A DNA stretch of 64,000 nt, from contig CAVUSI010000003.1 in NCBI GenBank assembly GCA_963744115.1, forward strand, positions 1,178,001 to 1,242,000, written 5' to 3'. This DNA comes from Chersky-267 sp963744115 (GTDB lineage: Bacteria; Chloroflexota; Limnocylindria; Limnocylindrales; CSP1-4). The notes below the pieces were generated by a model. That model was not told the DNA's origin. It searched no databases and was given only the letters and a program-made list of their open reading frames with translations. Positions 24,836 to 31,764 of the stretch are shown here, piece by piece (within the stretch, counting starts at the first letter, position 1; every line of letters starts with the position of its first letter). The position numbers and the translations under genes were made by a program.

Positions 24836-26380
24836 GACGGCGCGCAGGCGGCGGGGCGGCCACTCCCAGTCGACCGGCAGGGAAGCGCCGTTGACGGCAC
24901 GCCGCCGTCCCGCCTCCGTGGCGCCGAGGATGAGGATGCGGTCCAGCTTGGTCGCGCGGCCGGCCTCGTCGCCCCACAGCTTGGTCATCTTCCGCCCGGC
25001 GTGGACATCGTCGAGGGCGATGCCGGCCAGCCGGTAGCCGGCGGGCTCGGCCGCGGCCTCCCAGACGGCACCGGCGAGGCCGATGCCGTGGCTGATCTTG
25101 CGCCCGCGATCGGCCTCGACGTCGCCGATGACCAAGGCCAGCACGGCGTCGTCGGCCAGGACCTCGCGCAGGCCCTCGAGCACGTCCCCGAGGAACCGGA
25201 GGTAGGCGGTCTTGTGGTGGGCATCGTCGAGCGCCGCGTCGATGGCGTTCGCGTCGAACCCGAGGAACCACGTCCGTAGCCAGTTGTAGTAGCCGTACTT
25301 GACCACCCGGAGGTACGGCGGCGAGGTCACGACCAGCCGGGCCCGATCGGGCAGGCCCCGGGCCCGGAGCGCGGCCCGCGTCCGGTCGCCGGCATCGCGG
25401 GCGTCACCGAGCAGGGCGATGCCGCGGACCGGCGGGAGCGGCTCGCGGTAGAGCCGCCCGAGCTTGGCGTCGAGACAGCCGAAGACGTCGCGCTCGGGAG
25501 ACGTGAAGCCGGTCCGGGCCACGAAGTCACGGACGTAGCGAGGGGCCATGCTGAAGGTGTTCGGCATGATCTCGGACAGATAGGTCGCGCTCTTGCCGTG
25601 GAGGATGCCGGTGATCGCCGCCGCGAGGAACCGGTCGACGTGGTCGTCGAGATGGAGCGAGGAGCGGACGAACAGCAGCTGGGCGAAGGTGCGCGGAGCG
25701 AAGCACAGGGCGACCTCGAGCGGGACCGGCTCGGCATCGGCTCCGGGCGTGCCGGGCCGCAGCTCGCTGCCCGCGACCGGCACCCGCACGCCGTCCGTCC
25801 CGGGCGAGCCGAGGACGCGGAGGGCAAGGGTCAGCCAGGCCTCGGCTTCGCCCGCCCAGCGCACGCGGAGCGCCGTCAGACGGGTCCGGGCCTCGGCCTC
25901 TGAGGCGGGCTCGACCTTGGCGGCCGTGAGCAGGTGGGCGAACGGGTTGAGGTCGTTGCCGACCCCGATCCGGCCCTCGGCACACGCCTGCAGCGGGGTC
26001 GTGCCGCGTCCGCTGAACGGATCGAGGACGACATCGCCCGGTCGCGAGTAGCGCGCGATGAAGGCGTGGGTCAGGGCGGCGGGGAAGCTCGCGAGGTAGG
26101 AGCACATCGGATGGAACCGATGGCCCCACAGTCGCTGCTGGTCCTTCCACTCCGGGGCGATCTCGAGCGCGGGCAGCCCCGCCGGGACGAGCTCCGGAAG
26201 CCCCAGGGCCAGCTGGGCCGGCTCGCGCTCGGGCGCCACCGCGGCCGCCCCGTCCGGGCGCGGCTCGGCGGCAGCTGCGGCATGTCCGGCGACGTCCGCC
26301 GATGCGGTCGCGGAGGAGCCGTCGGCCGTACCCGACGCAGGCGGTCGAGCGGCGGCGGAGCTGGTTGAACGAGCGGGCAA
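24833..26380 (-). CDS. DNA methyltransferase (N4-cytosine/N6-adenine type), orphan
   Basis: Up to 515 residues from a TTG at 26380; GTG at 26239 is an alternative, since the first 55 residues are Ala/Ser-rich. Motif I is LDPFSGRGTTPLQA near 110-125, followed by GNDLNPFAH. The catalytic motif IV is VTSPPYLRVVKYGYYNW near 350. TSPPY is typical of cytosine-N4 enzymes. Motif I precedes motif IV by about 240 residues, with a variable region between that may hold target recognition. No restriction gene lies nearby, so this looks like a solitary enzyme with a regulatory or maintenance role. The recognition site cannot be read from the sequence. Confidence 0.8.
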   Translation of the reverse strand: MPARSTSSAAARPPASGTADGSSATASADVAGHAAAAAEPRPDGAAAVAPEREPAQLALGLPELVPAGLPALEIAPEWKDQQRLWGHRFHPMCSYLASFPAALTHAFIARYSRPGDVVLDPFSGRGTTPLQACAEGRIGVGNDLNPFAHLLTAAKVEPASEAEARTRLTALRVRWAGEAEAWLTLALRVLGSPGTDGVRVPVAGSELRPGTPGADAEPVPLEVALCFAPRTFAQLLFVRSSLHLDDHVDRFLAAAITGILHGKSATYLSEIMPNTFSMAPRYVRDFVARTGFTSPERDVFGCLDAKLGRLYREPLPPVRGIALLGDARDAGDRTRAALRARGLPDRARLVVTSPPYLRVVKYGYYNWLRTWFLGFDANAIDAALDDAHHKTAYLRFLGDVLEGLREVLADDAVLALVIGDVEADRGRKISHGIGLAGAVWEAAAEPAGYRLAGIALDDVHAGRKMTKLWGDEAGRATKLDRILILGATEAGRRRAVNGASLPVDWEWPPRRLRAV

Positions 26381-26437
26381 GGGCGGTCCCGGTCCTTCCG
26401 ATCCGCGCCGCGATCCAGATCGGGCGACGGGTGGCGG

Positions 26438-26465
26438 AGCATAGCACGGGCGTTCGACGATTCAA
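26438..26465 (-). promoter_or_regulatory. Promoter of the DNA methyltransferase gene
   Basis: TTGAAT (26460-26465) and TATGCT (26438-26443) are separated by 16 bases on the minus strand, about 57 bases before the TTG. This is one of the few promoters here with a recognisable -35. Confidence 0.45.
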
Positions 26466-26760
26466 GTGGTCCCATCGGCCCGAACAGGCGTACCCTAGTG
26501 GCGAGTCCGAGGCTGTGTGCGGAACCACGCGACCGCGATCGGTCCGGAAGGACGGCGTCCCTGCCGCTCTTCGGGACCCGTAGCGACCCGCGAGGGCCCG
26601 TCCCCACCGTCCGGCATCGCCGGCGAAGAGGCCACCAGGACTCATCGGGCCGCTTCCGCGATGTCACGTCGTCGGTAGCGGCCCTCTCAGCGAGCGACCG
26701 CACCCGCGCGCCGGAACACACGGCCTGAGTCCTCGGCGGGGCCGCCGCTCCCGGGGGGCC
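26466..26760. other. Intergenic region without a recognised gene
   Basis: About 295 bases between the methyltransferase promoter and the TetR stop. A TACCCT hexamer near 26490 could be a plus-strand -10 for a short RNA. GGTCCGGAAGG near 26541 resembles an SRP RNA loop, but the flanking stem does not fit. No coding frame has credible protein character. Confidence 0.3.
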
Positions 26761-27468
26761 TCAGGCCGTCGGCGTCGGCGCGGTCGTGGCGTCGCGACGG
26801 ACCTGGCGCACGAACCCGTCGAGGATGAGGTCGAGCCCGAACGCGAACTCGACGTCATCGTCGCAGGCACCCAGGACGCCCTCGTGGCTCACGGACATCG
26901 CGAGTTCGGTCACCCGCGGGTAGCGGGCGGCCATCGCGGGGCCGAAGAGCTCGGCCAGGTCCGGTGCGGGCTCGGCCCGACCGCTGTCATCGAACAGGTC
27001 CTGGTTGAACCCGAAGATGCGGCTGTCCAGCACGTGCAGCGCGTGGTGGGCGAGATCGAGCGAGAACCCCCCGTCGCGCAGGATCGCCAGGACCGACTCG
27101 ATGTAGCCGATGACGGCGACGCCGCCGGTGCCACGGGCCTCGAACACGCGGCGCGCCCACGGGTGTCGCAGCATCACCTGCCGCGCGGCCATCACCTGCG
27201 CGCGCAGGTCCGTCTTCCAGTCGCCGGTTCGCGGCGGGCGCTCGATCTCGCCGACGATCCGCTCGATGATCCCGTCGTAGAGGTCGTCCTTGTTCCGGAC
27301 GTGGCGGTACAGGGCCATCGCGTCGACCCCGAGTTCCTGGCCGAGCTTGCGCATGCTCAGCGACTCGAGCCCCTCGCGATCGGCGAGTGCCATCGCGACC
27401 TGGAGGACGCGGTCCCGGTTCAGCGGCGCCCGGCGCTCGGTGGCGTCGGCGCCGGCTTCGGTCACCAC
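26761..27468 (-). CDS. TetR family transcriptional regulator
   Basis: 235 residues. The N-terminal helix-turn-helix runs from NRDRVLQVAMALADREG to GVDAMALYRHVRNKDDL (residues 18-65), with the classic ALYRHVRNK recognition helix. The C-terminal domain is of the TetR_C_1 type. It is divergent from the deazaflavin-type reductase gene, and the gap holds three TACGGYGTA half sites over that promoter, so it very likely represses that gene and itself. A GAAGGAG site precedes the GTG start. Confidence 0.9.
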   Translation of the reverse strand: MVTEAGADATERRAPLNRDRVLQVAMALADREGLESLSMRKLGQELGVDAMALYRHVRNKDDLYDGIIERIVGEIERPPRTGDWKTDLRAQVMAARQVMLRHPWARRVFEARGTGGVAVIGYIESVLAILRDGGFSLDLAHHALHVLDSRIFGFNQDLFDDSGRAEPAPDLAELFGPAMAARYPRVTELAMSVSHEGVLGACDDDVEFAFGLDLILDGFVRQVRRDATTAPTPTA

Positions 27469-27522
27469 TTCGTCTCGGGCTCCTTCGCGGTCGGACGGTC
27501 TCCGTTCTCGTCGACGGAGACC

Positions 27523-27576
27523 TTGACGCAGTCTACGGTGTAGCGTTATGTTTACGGCGTAGTCTACACCGTAGAC
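27523..27576 (+). promoter_or_regulatory. Promoter and TetR operator of the deazaflavin reductase gene
   Basis: TTGACG (27523-27528) and TATGTT (27547-27552) are 18 bases apart. Half sites TACGGTGTA (27534-27542) and TACGGCGTA (27553-27561) face TACACCGTA (27565-27573), and GTCTAC/GTAGAC flanks give an outer inverted repeat. The first half site fills the spacer and the others cover the start region, so repressor binding should block transcription. Confidence 0.75.
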
Positions 27577-27602
27577 CCTGGAAGCCCCGAAGGAGTCGAG
27601 CC

Positions 27603-28136
27603 ATGACCGAAGCGTCCGCCGCCAAGCCCGTCATCGTCCCGCGTTGGCTGGTTCGAACGATCTGGATCGGCCATCGCGCCCTGTACGCCATCACCCGTGG
27701 CCGGCTCGGGCTGCGCCGGTCGAGCGAGACGCAGTGGGGGATGCTTCGGCTGATGACGGTCGGCCGCCGGTCGGGGAAGGCGCGCGTCGCGATCGTCGGC
27801 TACATCGTCGACGGGCCGAACGTCGTCGTCCCGGCGATGAACGGGTGGGCCGATCCCGAGCCGGCGTGGTGGCTCAACCTGCAGGCTCGTCCGGACGCCA
27901 GCGTCGAGCTGCCGGACGGCTGTCGCGACGTCACGGCGCGAGCGGCGGTGGGGGACGAACGCGACCGGCTGTGGGCGCGGTTCGTGGGCCTCGGGAGCTC
28001 CGCATTCAACGACGCGAGCGCGGCGTTGCGGTCCCGCCAGACGGCGCTGGTCGTCCTGGAGCCGCGAACGAGCGCCGCGACGGACGGCGGCCCCACGTCG
28101 GTAGAATCGGGGCATGACGATCCGGCTCTTCTATGA
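27603..28136 (+). CDS. Deazaflavin (F420)-type nitroreductase family protein
   Basis: 177 residues. The Ddn-like split-barrel pattern is present: a short N-terminal helix, then LMTVGRRSGKARVAIVGYIVDG, VPAMNGWADPEPAWWLNLQA and a C-terminal helix. TVGRRSGK and the ADPxWWLNLxA block are the cofactor and substrate region of F420-dependent reductases. AAGGAG precedes the ATG. It is the target of the divergent TetR regulator, an arrangement common for detoxification enzymes; the inducing compound is unknown. Its last 23 bases overlap the next gene, which has its own -10 inside it. Confidence 0.85.
   Translation: MTEASAAKPVIVPRWLVRTIWIGHRALYAITRGRLGLRRSSETQWGMLRLMTVGRRSGKARVAIVGYIVDGPNVVVPAMNGWADPEPAWWLNLQARPDASVELPDGCRDVTARAAVGDERDRLWARFVGLGSSAFNDASAALRSRQTALVVLEPRTSAATDGGPTSVESGHDDPALL
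28102..28107 (+). promoter_or_regulatory. Leaderless -10 element of the DinB gene
   Basis: TAGAAT with 6 bases to the ATG at 28114, inside the end of the preceding gene. Confidence 0.5.
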
Positions 28137-28629
28137 CCGCTGGCCGCAATACGAGCGGCGGCTCGTCGAGTCGATCCGGGACCTCACCCCCGAGCAGCTG
28201 GAGCTCCGCGCCGCCCCGGAGCACTGGCCGGTCTGGGCGATCGCGAGCCACGTGGCCGGCACGCGCGTCTACTGGCTGTGCCACATCCTCGGCGAGCCCG
28301 GTGCCGAGACCACGCCCTTCGCCGACTCGGACGGGGACGGCTGGGAGGATGACCTCGAGCACCCGCGCAGCGCGGCGGACGTCGTCGGTGCGCTCGAGGC
28401 GACGTTCACGATCATCGATTCGGTCCTTGACCGCTGGACGCACGAGATGATGAGCGACACGGTCGAGCGCTCGTACGGCGATGTCCGCCAGGTCCACTCG
28501 CGGACGTCGATCCTGCAGCGCCTTCTGACCCACGAGGCCTATCACGGCGGCGAGCTGGCCATCGCCCTCGGTAGCCACGACCTCGACCCGACCTACATCT
28601 GGCGCGCGGACGACCCACTCCGGTCCTGA
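28114..28629 (+). CDS. DinB family protein
   Basis: 171 residues forming a four-helix bundle with three His near the metal positions of DinB proteins: one in AIASHVAGTRVYW near 47, and two in LLTHEAYHGGELAIALG near 140. The family includes thiol-dependent transferases and damage-inducible proteins of unknown reaction. It overlaps the upstream reductase gene by 23 bases but has its own start signal, so both joint and separate transcription are possible. A second DinB-like protein lies at 55988. Confidence 0.85.
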   Translation: MTIRLFYDRWPQYERRLVESIRDLTPEQLELRAAPEHWPVWAIASHVAGTRVYWLCHILGEPGAETTPFADSDGDGWEDDLEHPRSAADVVGALEATFTIIDSVLDRWTHEMMSDTVERSYGDVRQVHSRTSILQRLLTHEAYHGGELAIALGSHDLDPTYIWRADDPLRS

Positions 28630-28663
28630 TGCCCCGAGGGTCTGGATCGTGCCCGCTCCGGTG

Positions 28664-29323
28664 TCATCGAGTCGCCGCGCCGAGGGGGACCGAGCGCGTC
28701 ATCGCCCACAGCTCGGGGATCGCCTCGTAGTGCTCCGCCGTCCAGCTGGTCAGCAACCGGGCGTGGCGGGTCGCGACGGGTCGACCGACGTCGCCGCCCG
28801 TCGCGGCCTGGAGCGTCGGCCAGTCGCTCCAGACCGACAGCGTGACGAACCGATCGGGGGCGTTCCGGGCCAGGTAGAGGGCGAGCGGCCCTCGCCCGTG
28901 CTCCGCGTCCTCGATCGTCCCGGCCCGCGCCTCGTCCACGTAGCGCTCGAGGTCGCTCGGCTGCACGGCGCCGTGCAGGACCCGCAGGATCCCCGGCCGT
29001 TCGGGCCGGGCGAACCGATAGCCGAACGTCAGCTCAACGATCTCCAGCGTCCGATCCTGCGTCTCACCGAGGTACTCGGGCAGGAATACGGGACGCTCGA
29101 ACGAGTCGCCGACCGCGGCCGTCATCGCCTCGCGGGACGACCAGATCGTCGCGACCAGGCGCGGCCCGAGCTCCTCGGGCCCCTGTCGCCCGACGTACAG
29201 GTCGGCCAGCCCGGGCAACTCGAGCAGGGCCGGGATCATGTGCTGGCGGAGGGTCGCGTCGAAGGCGATCCGGACCGGCTGGAAGGTGAAGATGCGCAGG
29301 ACCCCGGACCCGGTCGGAAGCAT
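28664..29323 (-). CDS. Protein with two antibiotic-biosynthesis-monooxygenase-like (dimeric alpha/beta barrel) domains
   Basis: 219 residues. Two halves have similar character: an N-terminal RIFTFQPVRIAF strand and IWSSREAM, then VLHGAVQPSDL and LSVWSDWPTLQAATG. Both halves end with the helix-strand pattern of ABM domains, and the VSVWxx motif is in the second. The enzymatic role is unknown; ABM folds cover monooxygenases, heme degraders and dismutases. TATGCT-type elements are absent, but GACACT lies 6 bases before the ATG. It is convergent with the DinB gene. Confidence 0.7.
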   Translation of the reverse strand: MLPTGSGVLRIFTFQPVRIAFDATLRQHMIPALLELPGLADLYVGRQGPEELGPRLVATIWSSREAMTAAVGDSFERPVFLPEYLGETQDRTLEIVELTFGYRFARPERPGILRVLHGAVQPSDLERYVDEARAGTIEDAEHGRGPLALYLARNAPDRFVTLSVWSDWPTLQAATGGDVGRPVATRHARLLTSWTAEHYEAIPELWAMTRSVPLGAATR

Positions 29324-29329
29324 GCCATG

Positions 29330-29335
29330 AGTGTC
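29330..29335 (-). promoter_or_regulatory. Leaderless -10 element of the ABM-domain gene
   Basis: GACACT with 6 bases to the ATG at 29323; the same hexamer sits at the dehydratase gene (57699). Confidence 0.4.
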
Positions 29336-29480
29336 GCGGCGGCGGACGGGGAAGACAAGCCCGTCGGCGTGGGACGTCTGTCCTCAGCGTGCCCCCGGTC
29401 CGACGTGCTTGCATGAGCGGGATGCGATCGGATCGCCCGATGTTCGCGATGAGTGAGCGGCGGGGGCCAAGCAGCGGCAG

Positions 29481-29495
29481 TGCAACGGCGTTGCA
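29481..29495. promoter_or_regulatory. Small inverted repeat upstream of the hemerythrin operon
   Basis: TGCAACGGCGTTGCA has 6-base arms around GGC. It lies 90 bases before the hemerythrin ATG in a 261-base divergent gap, and may be an operator. Confidence 0.3.
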
Positions 29496-29584
29496 ACCTC
29501 AGCGCGGCGCCAGCTCGGGACGACGAAGGGTCGCGTCCGCGAGGATCGCTCCATCGACGCCGCCGGCGTCGCTCGGAGGAACCA

Positions 29585-30052
29585 ATGGACGCGATCCGGC
29601 TCCTGCTCGCCGACCACAAGAAGGTCAAGGCCCTGCTCGAGGAACTCGATACCACCACCGAGCGTGGGGTCAAAACCCGAGCGCGCCTGTTCACGACGAT
29701 CAAGTCGGAGCTGTCAGTCCACGAGGTGATCGAGGAGGAGATCTTCTACCCGACCCTCAAGGAGCATCCCCGGGCCAAGGACATCGTCCTCGAGGCTTAC
29801 GAGGAGCACCACGTTGTCGACACGCTCATGGGTGAGCTGTCCGAACTGCCCTACGACGACGAGACTTGGGGCGCCAAGTTCACGGTCATGAAGGAGAACA
29901 TCGAGCACCACGTCGAGGAGGAAGAGGGCGATATGTTCAAGAAGGCCCGGGCGGTCTTCGACCAGCAGGAGCTGGAGCAGCTCGGCGAGGCCATGGCGGC
30001 GCGCAAGGCCGAGGCCCAGGGCGACGTGGCGATCACCGGATCGCCGGCATGA
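29585..30052 (+). CDS. Hemerythrin HHE-domain protein
   Basis: 155 residues. Metal-ligand His/Glu pattern of the HHE family is present: LADHKKVKALLEEL near 9, LSVHEVIEEEIFYP near 45, YEEHHVVDTLMGEL near 77 and NIEHHVEEEEGDMFKKA near 110. Such proteins bind a di-iron centre and handle O2, nitric oxide or iron stress. GGAGG precedes the ATG. The gene is followed by a coupled small gene (ATGA overlap), an SRPBCC protein and a pyrophosphatase-like protein, a compact stress-type operon. The base composition looks lower in GC than in the flanks. Confidence 0.9.
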   Translation: MDAIRLLLADHKKVKALLEELDTTTERGVKTRARLFTTIKSELSVHEVIEEEIFYPTLKEHPRAKDIVLEAYEEHHVVDTLMGELSELPYDDETWGAKFTVMKENIEHHVEEEEGDMFKKARAVFDQQELEQLGEAMAARKAEAQGDVAITGSPA

Positions 30053-30264
30053 GGTCCGACGCCTCCGATCCAACCACTGACCCGCTCAGCCATCCGGATG
30101 AGGCCGGGGCCTACGTCGGCAGTCGTCCTGAGCGGGAGGGCGAGTCCATTCCCGGCGGAATCCAGCCAAGCGATCAGCGCATCGCCGCCTACGGGTCGCG
30201 GCCGGGCGTCGATCGGGAGCCGGACAACATCGACGCAGATCCGGCCCGGACGCCGGAAGACTAG
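30049..30264 (+). CDS. Small acidic protein in the hemerythrin operon
   Basis: 71 residues (MRSDASDPTTDPLSHPDEAG onward), rich in Asp, Pro and Arg, with no hydrophobic core and probably disordered. The start overlaps the hemerythrin stop (ATGA, 30049-30052), so it is translationally coupled. It ends 9 bases before the SRPBCC gene. No family is recognised. Coupling and preserved frame favour a real gene. Confidence 0.6.
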   Translation: MRSDASDPTTDPLSHPDEAGAYVGSRPEREGESIPGGIQPSDQRIAAYGSRPGVDREPDNIDADPARTPED

Positions 30265-30273
30265 GGGGCCACG

Positions 30274-30744
30274 GTGGCGCGCTTTGAAGACTCGATCGAT
30301 CTCAATGTCCCGGTCCGAGTAGCCTATGACCAGTGGACCCAATTCGAGGACTTTCCGCGCTTCATGGAAGGAGTCGAGAGTGTCGTCCAGCGTGACGACA
30401 AGACCTTGACTTGGGCCGCCGAGATCGGCGGGCAGCGTAAGGAGTGGACCGCCGAGATCACCGATCAGACGCCGGACGTTCGGATCGCCTGGAAGAGCAC
30501 AAGCGGCAGTCATAGTGCCGGAGCGGTCCTGTTCAAGGAGATCGACCCGATGGCGTCGCGGATCCGCCTCAAGCTCGACGCAGATCCCGACGGCCCGGTT
30601 GAGACGATCGGAGTCGACCTCGGTTTCCTGGAGCGTCGCGTCAAGGGCGATCTCGAACGGTTCAAGACGTTCATCGAGTCACGCGAGGATGCCACCGGCG
30701 CCTGGCGCGGTGAGATCCACGGCGACCGAGTCGATCACGCCTGA
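30274..30744 (+). CDS. SRPBCC (polyketide cyclase/dehydrase-like) protein
   Basis: 156 residues from a GTG. SRPBCC pattern: EDSIDLNVPVRVAYDQWTQF, DFPRFMEGVESVVQ, ERRVKGDLERFKTFIES at the C-terminal long helix. These START-like proteins bind hydrophobic ligands; many occur beside stress genes without known reaction. It lies between the small acidic gene and the pyrophosphatase-like gene, 9 and 24 bases away, and is probably cotranscribed with both. Confidence 0.8.
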   Translation: MARFEDSIDLNVPVRVAYDQWTQFEDFPRFMEGVESVVQRDDKTLTWAAEIGGQRKEWTAEITDQTPDVRIAWKSTSGSHSAGAVLFKEIDPMASRIRLKLDADPDGPVETIGVDLGFLERRVKGDLERFKTFIESREDATGAWRGEIHGDRVDHA

Positions 30745-30768
30745 ACGGTCGCAACAATGGAGGTGGCG

Positions 30769-31302
30769 ATGCGTCTAGACCTACTGCCACCGCACAACGC
30801 GGACGGCGGCGTCCAGGCCGTCGTCGAGTCGCCGCAGGGAACCCGCAACAAGCTCAAGTACGAGCCCGAGACGGGCTCGTTCAGGGTGAGTCAGAGCCTG
30901 CCAGCGGGGTCGAACTTCCCATTCGATTTCGGGTTCATACCGAGTACCCGCTGCGATGACGGCGATCCGCTTGACATCTTGATCCTGATGGATGCCCCGG
31001 CCTTTCCGGGCACGATCGTCGATGTCCGCCTCCTCGGCGTCATCGAAGCCGAGCAGACCGAGGGCGGCAAGGCCATTCGGAATGACCGGCTGATCGCCAT
31101 GGCGGAGGGCTCGACCGAACGTGGGGATCCTCGCCGGCTCCGAGATCTACCGTCGAGTCTGCTCGATCAGATAGAGTCGTTCTTCGTCAGCTACAACGAG
31201 CTCAAGGGTCGAGAATTCCACGCTCTCGGACGTCGAGGTCCGGCGACGGCGCGGCGTTTGCTCGAGCAGGCGCGGATGCTCGCGGACCGTCCGGACTCGT
31301 GA
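30769..31302 (+). CDS. Divergent family I inorganic pyrophosphatase-like protein
   Basis: 177 residues. The start ATG is chosen over an upstream ATG (30757) because GGAGGTG lies five bases before it. The family core is visible (GTRNKLKY, FPFDFGFIPSTRCDDGDPLD, LLGVIEAEQ, RNDRLIAMAE). Some residues expected at the active site differ: the Glu of the usual NKYEYD is Lys, the Tyr of DYGFIP is Phe, and the motif that usually reads Asp-x-Lys is Asn-Asp-Arg. The Asp cluster of DDGDPLD is intact. It may be a pyrophosphatase of a distinct subfamily or act on another phosphoanhydride. Confidence 0.75.
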   Translation: MRLDLLPPHNADGGVQAVVESPQGTRNKLKYEPETGSFRVSQSLPAGSNFPFDFGFIPSTRCDDGDPLDILILMDAPAFPGTIVDVRLLGVIEAEQTEGGKAIRNDRLIAMAEGSTERGDPRRLRDLPSSLLDQIESFFVSYNELKGREFHALGRRGPATARRLLEQARMLADRPDS

Positions 31303-31672
31303 CGCTTCGTCGAACCACCCCGAGTCCGTAAGAGGTGGCTACCTTGCCCTTCGGCTGACCCCGACCACCCGACGAGCATCACCCACTTGGCGCTCCTCGA
31401 TGCCGTCCCGATCGGCGAGGGCCTTGCGTCGGGCGGAACATCGCCGCTTAGGAGACCCTCGTCGTCTGCCGCCGGTCCCTGGGATCCTGGCGCGACATCG
31501 CCGGATCGCTATTAGAATCGGGGCCGAGGTTGCCTGCGTTCCCGAACGGCCGTGGCCTTGCGCGCGCGAGTGACTCCGACCGCGTGACCGACGCGACTCA
31601 GACCCTTCCCCAAGGACCGAGGAGATCGGCCCAAATGGGCCGCGTTCGTGCGTAGACTGAGCAGCTAACCGC
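31303..31672. other. Intergenic region with tRNA promoter elements
   Basis: About 370 bases without a credible coding frame. TAGAAT at 31513-31518 and TAGACT at 31653-31658 are -10-like. The latter is placed so that transcription would begin a few bases before tRNA-Arg. I see no repeat or integrase remnant here. Confidence 0.4.
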
Positions 31673-31748
31673 GTCCCCGTAGCTCAGCGGACAGAGCAAC
31701 CGCCTTCTAAGCGGTAGGTCGAAGGTTCGAACCCTTCCGGGGACGCCA
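31673..31748 (+). tRNA. tRNA-Arg (anticodon TCT), CCA encoded
   Basis: Acceptor GTCCCCG pairs fully with CGGGGAC. The anticodon stem ACCGC/GCGGT encloses CTTCTAA, giving anticodon TCT for AGA. The T-arm is GAAGG TTCGAAC CCTTC, followed by G73 and CCA. It ends the lower-GC hemerythrin block. Confidence 0.95.
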
Positions 31749-31764
31749 ACGCTGCCCGGAACGC

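Noticed and set aside
26530..26580. SRP RNA-like GGTCCGGAAGG loop
   Set aside because: The conserved AGCAG asymmetric side and the flanking helix are missing, so it is not a credible 4.5S RNA.
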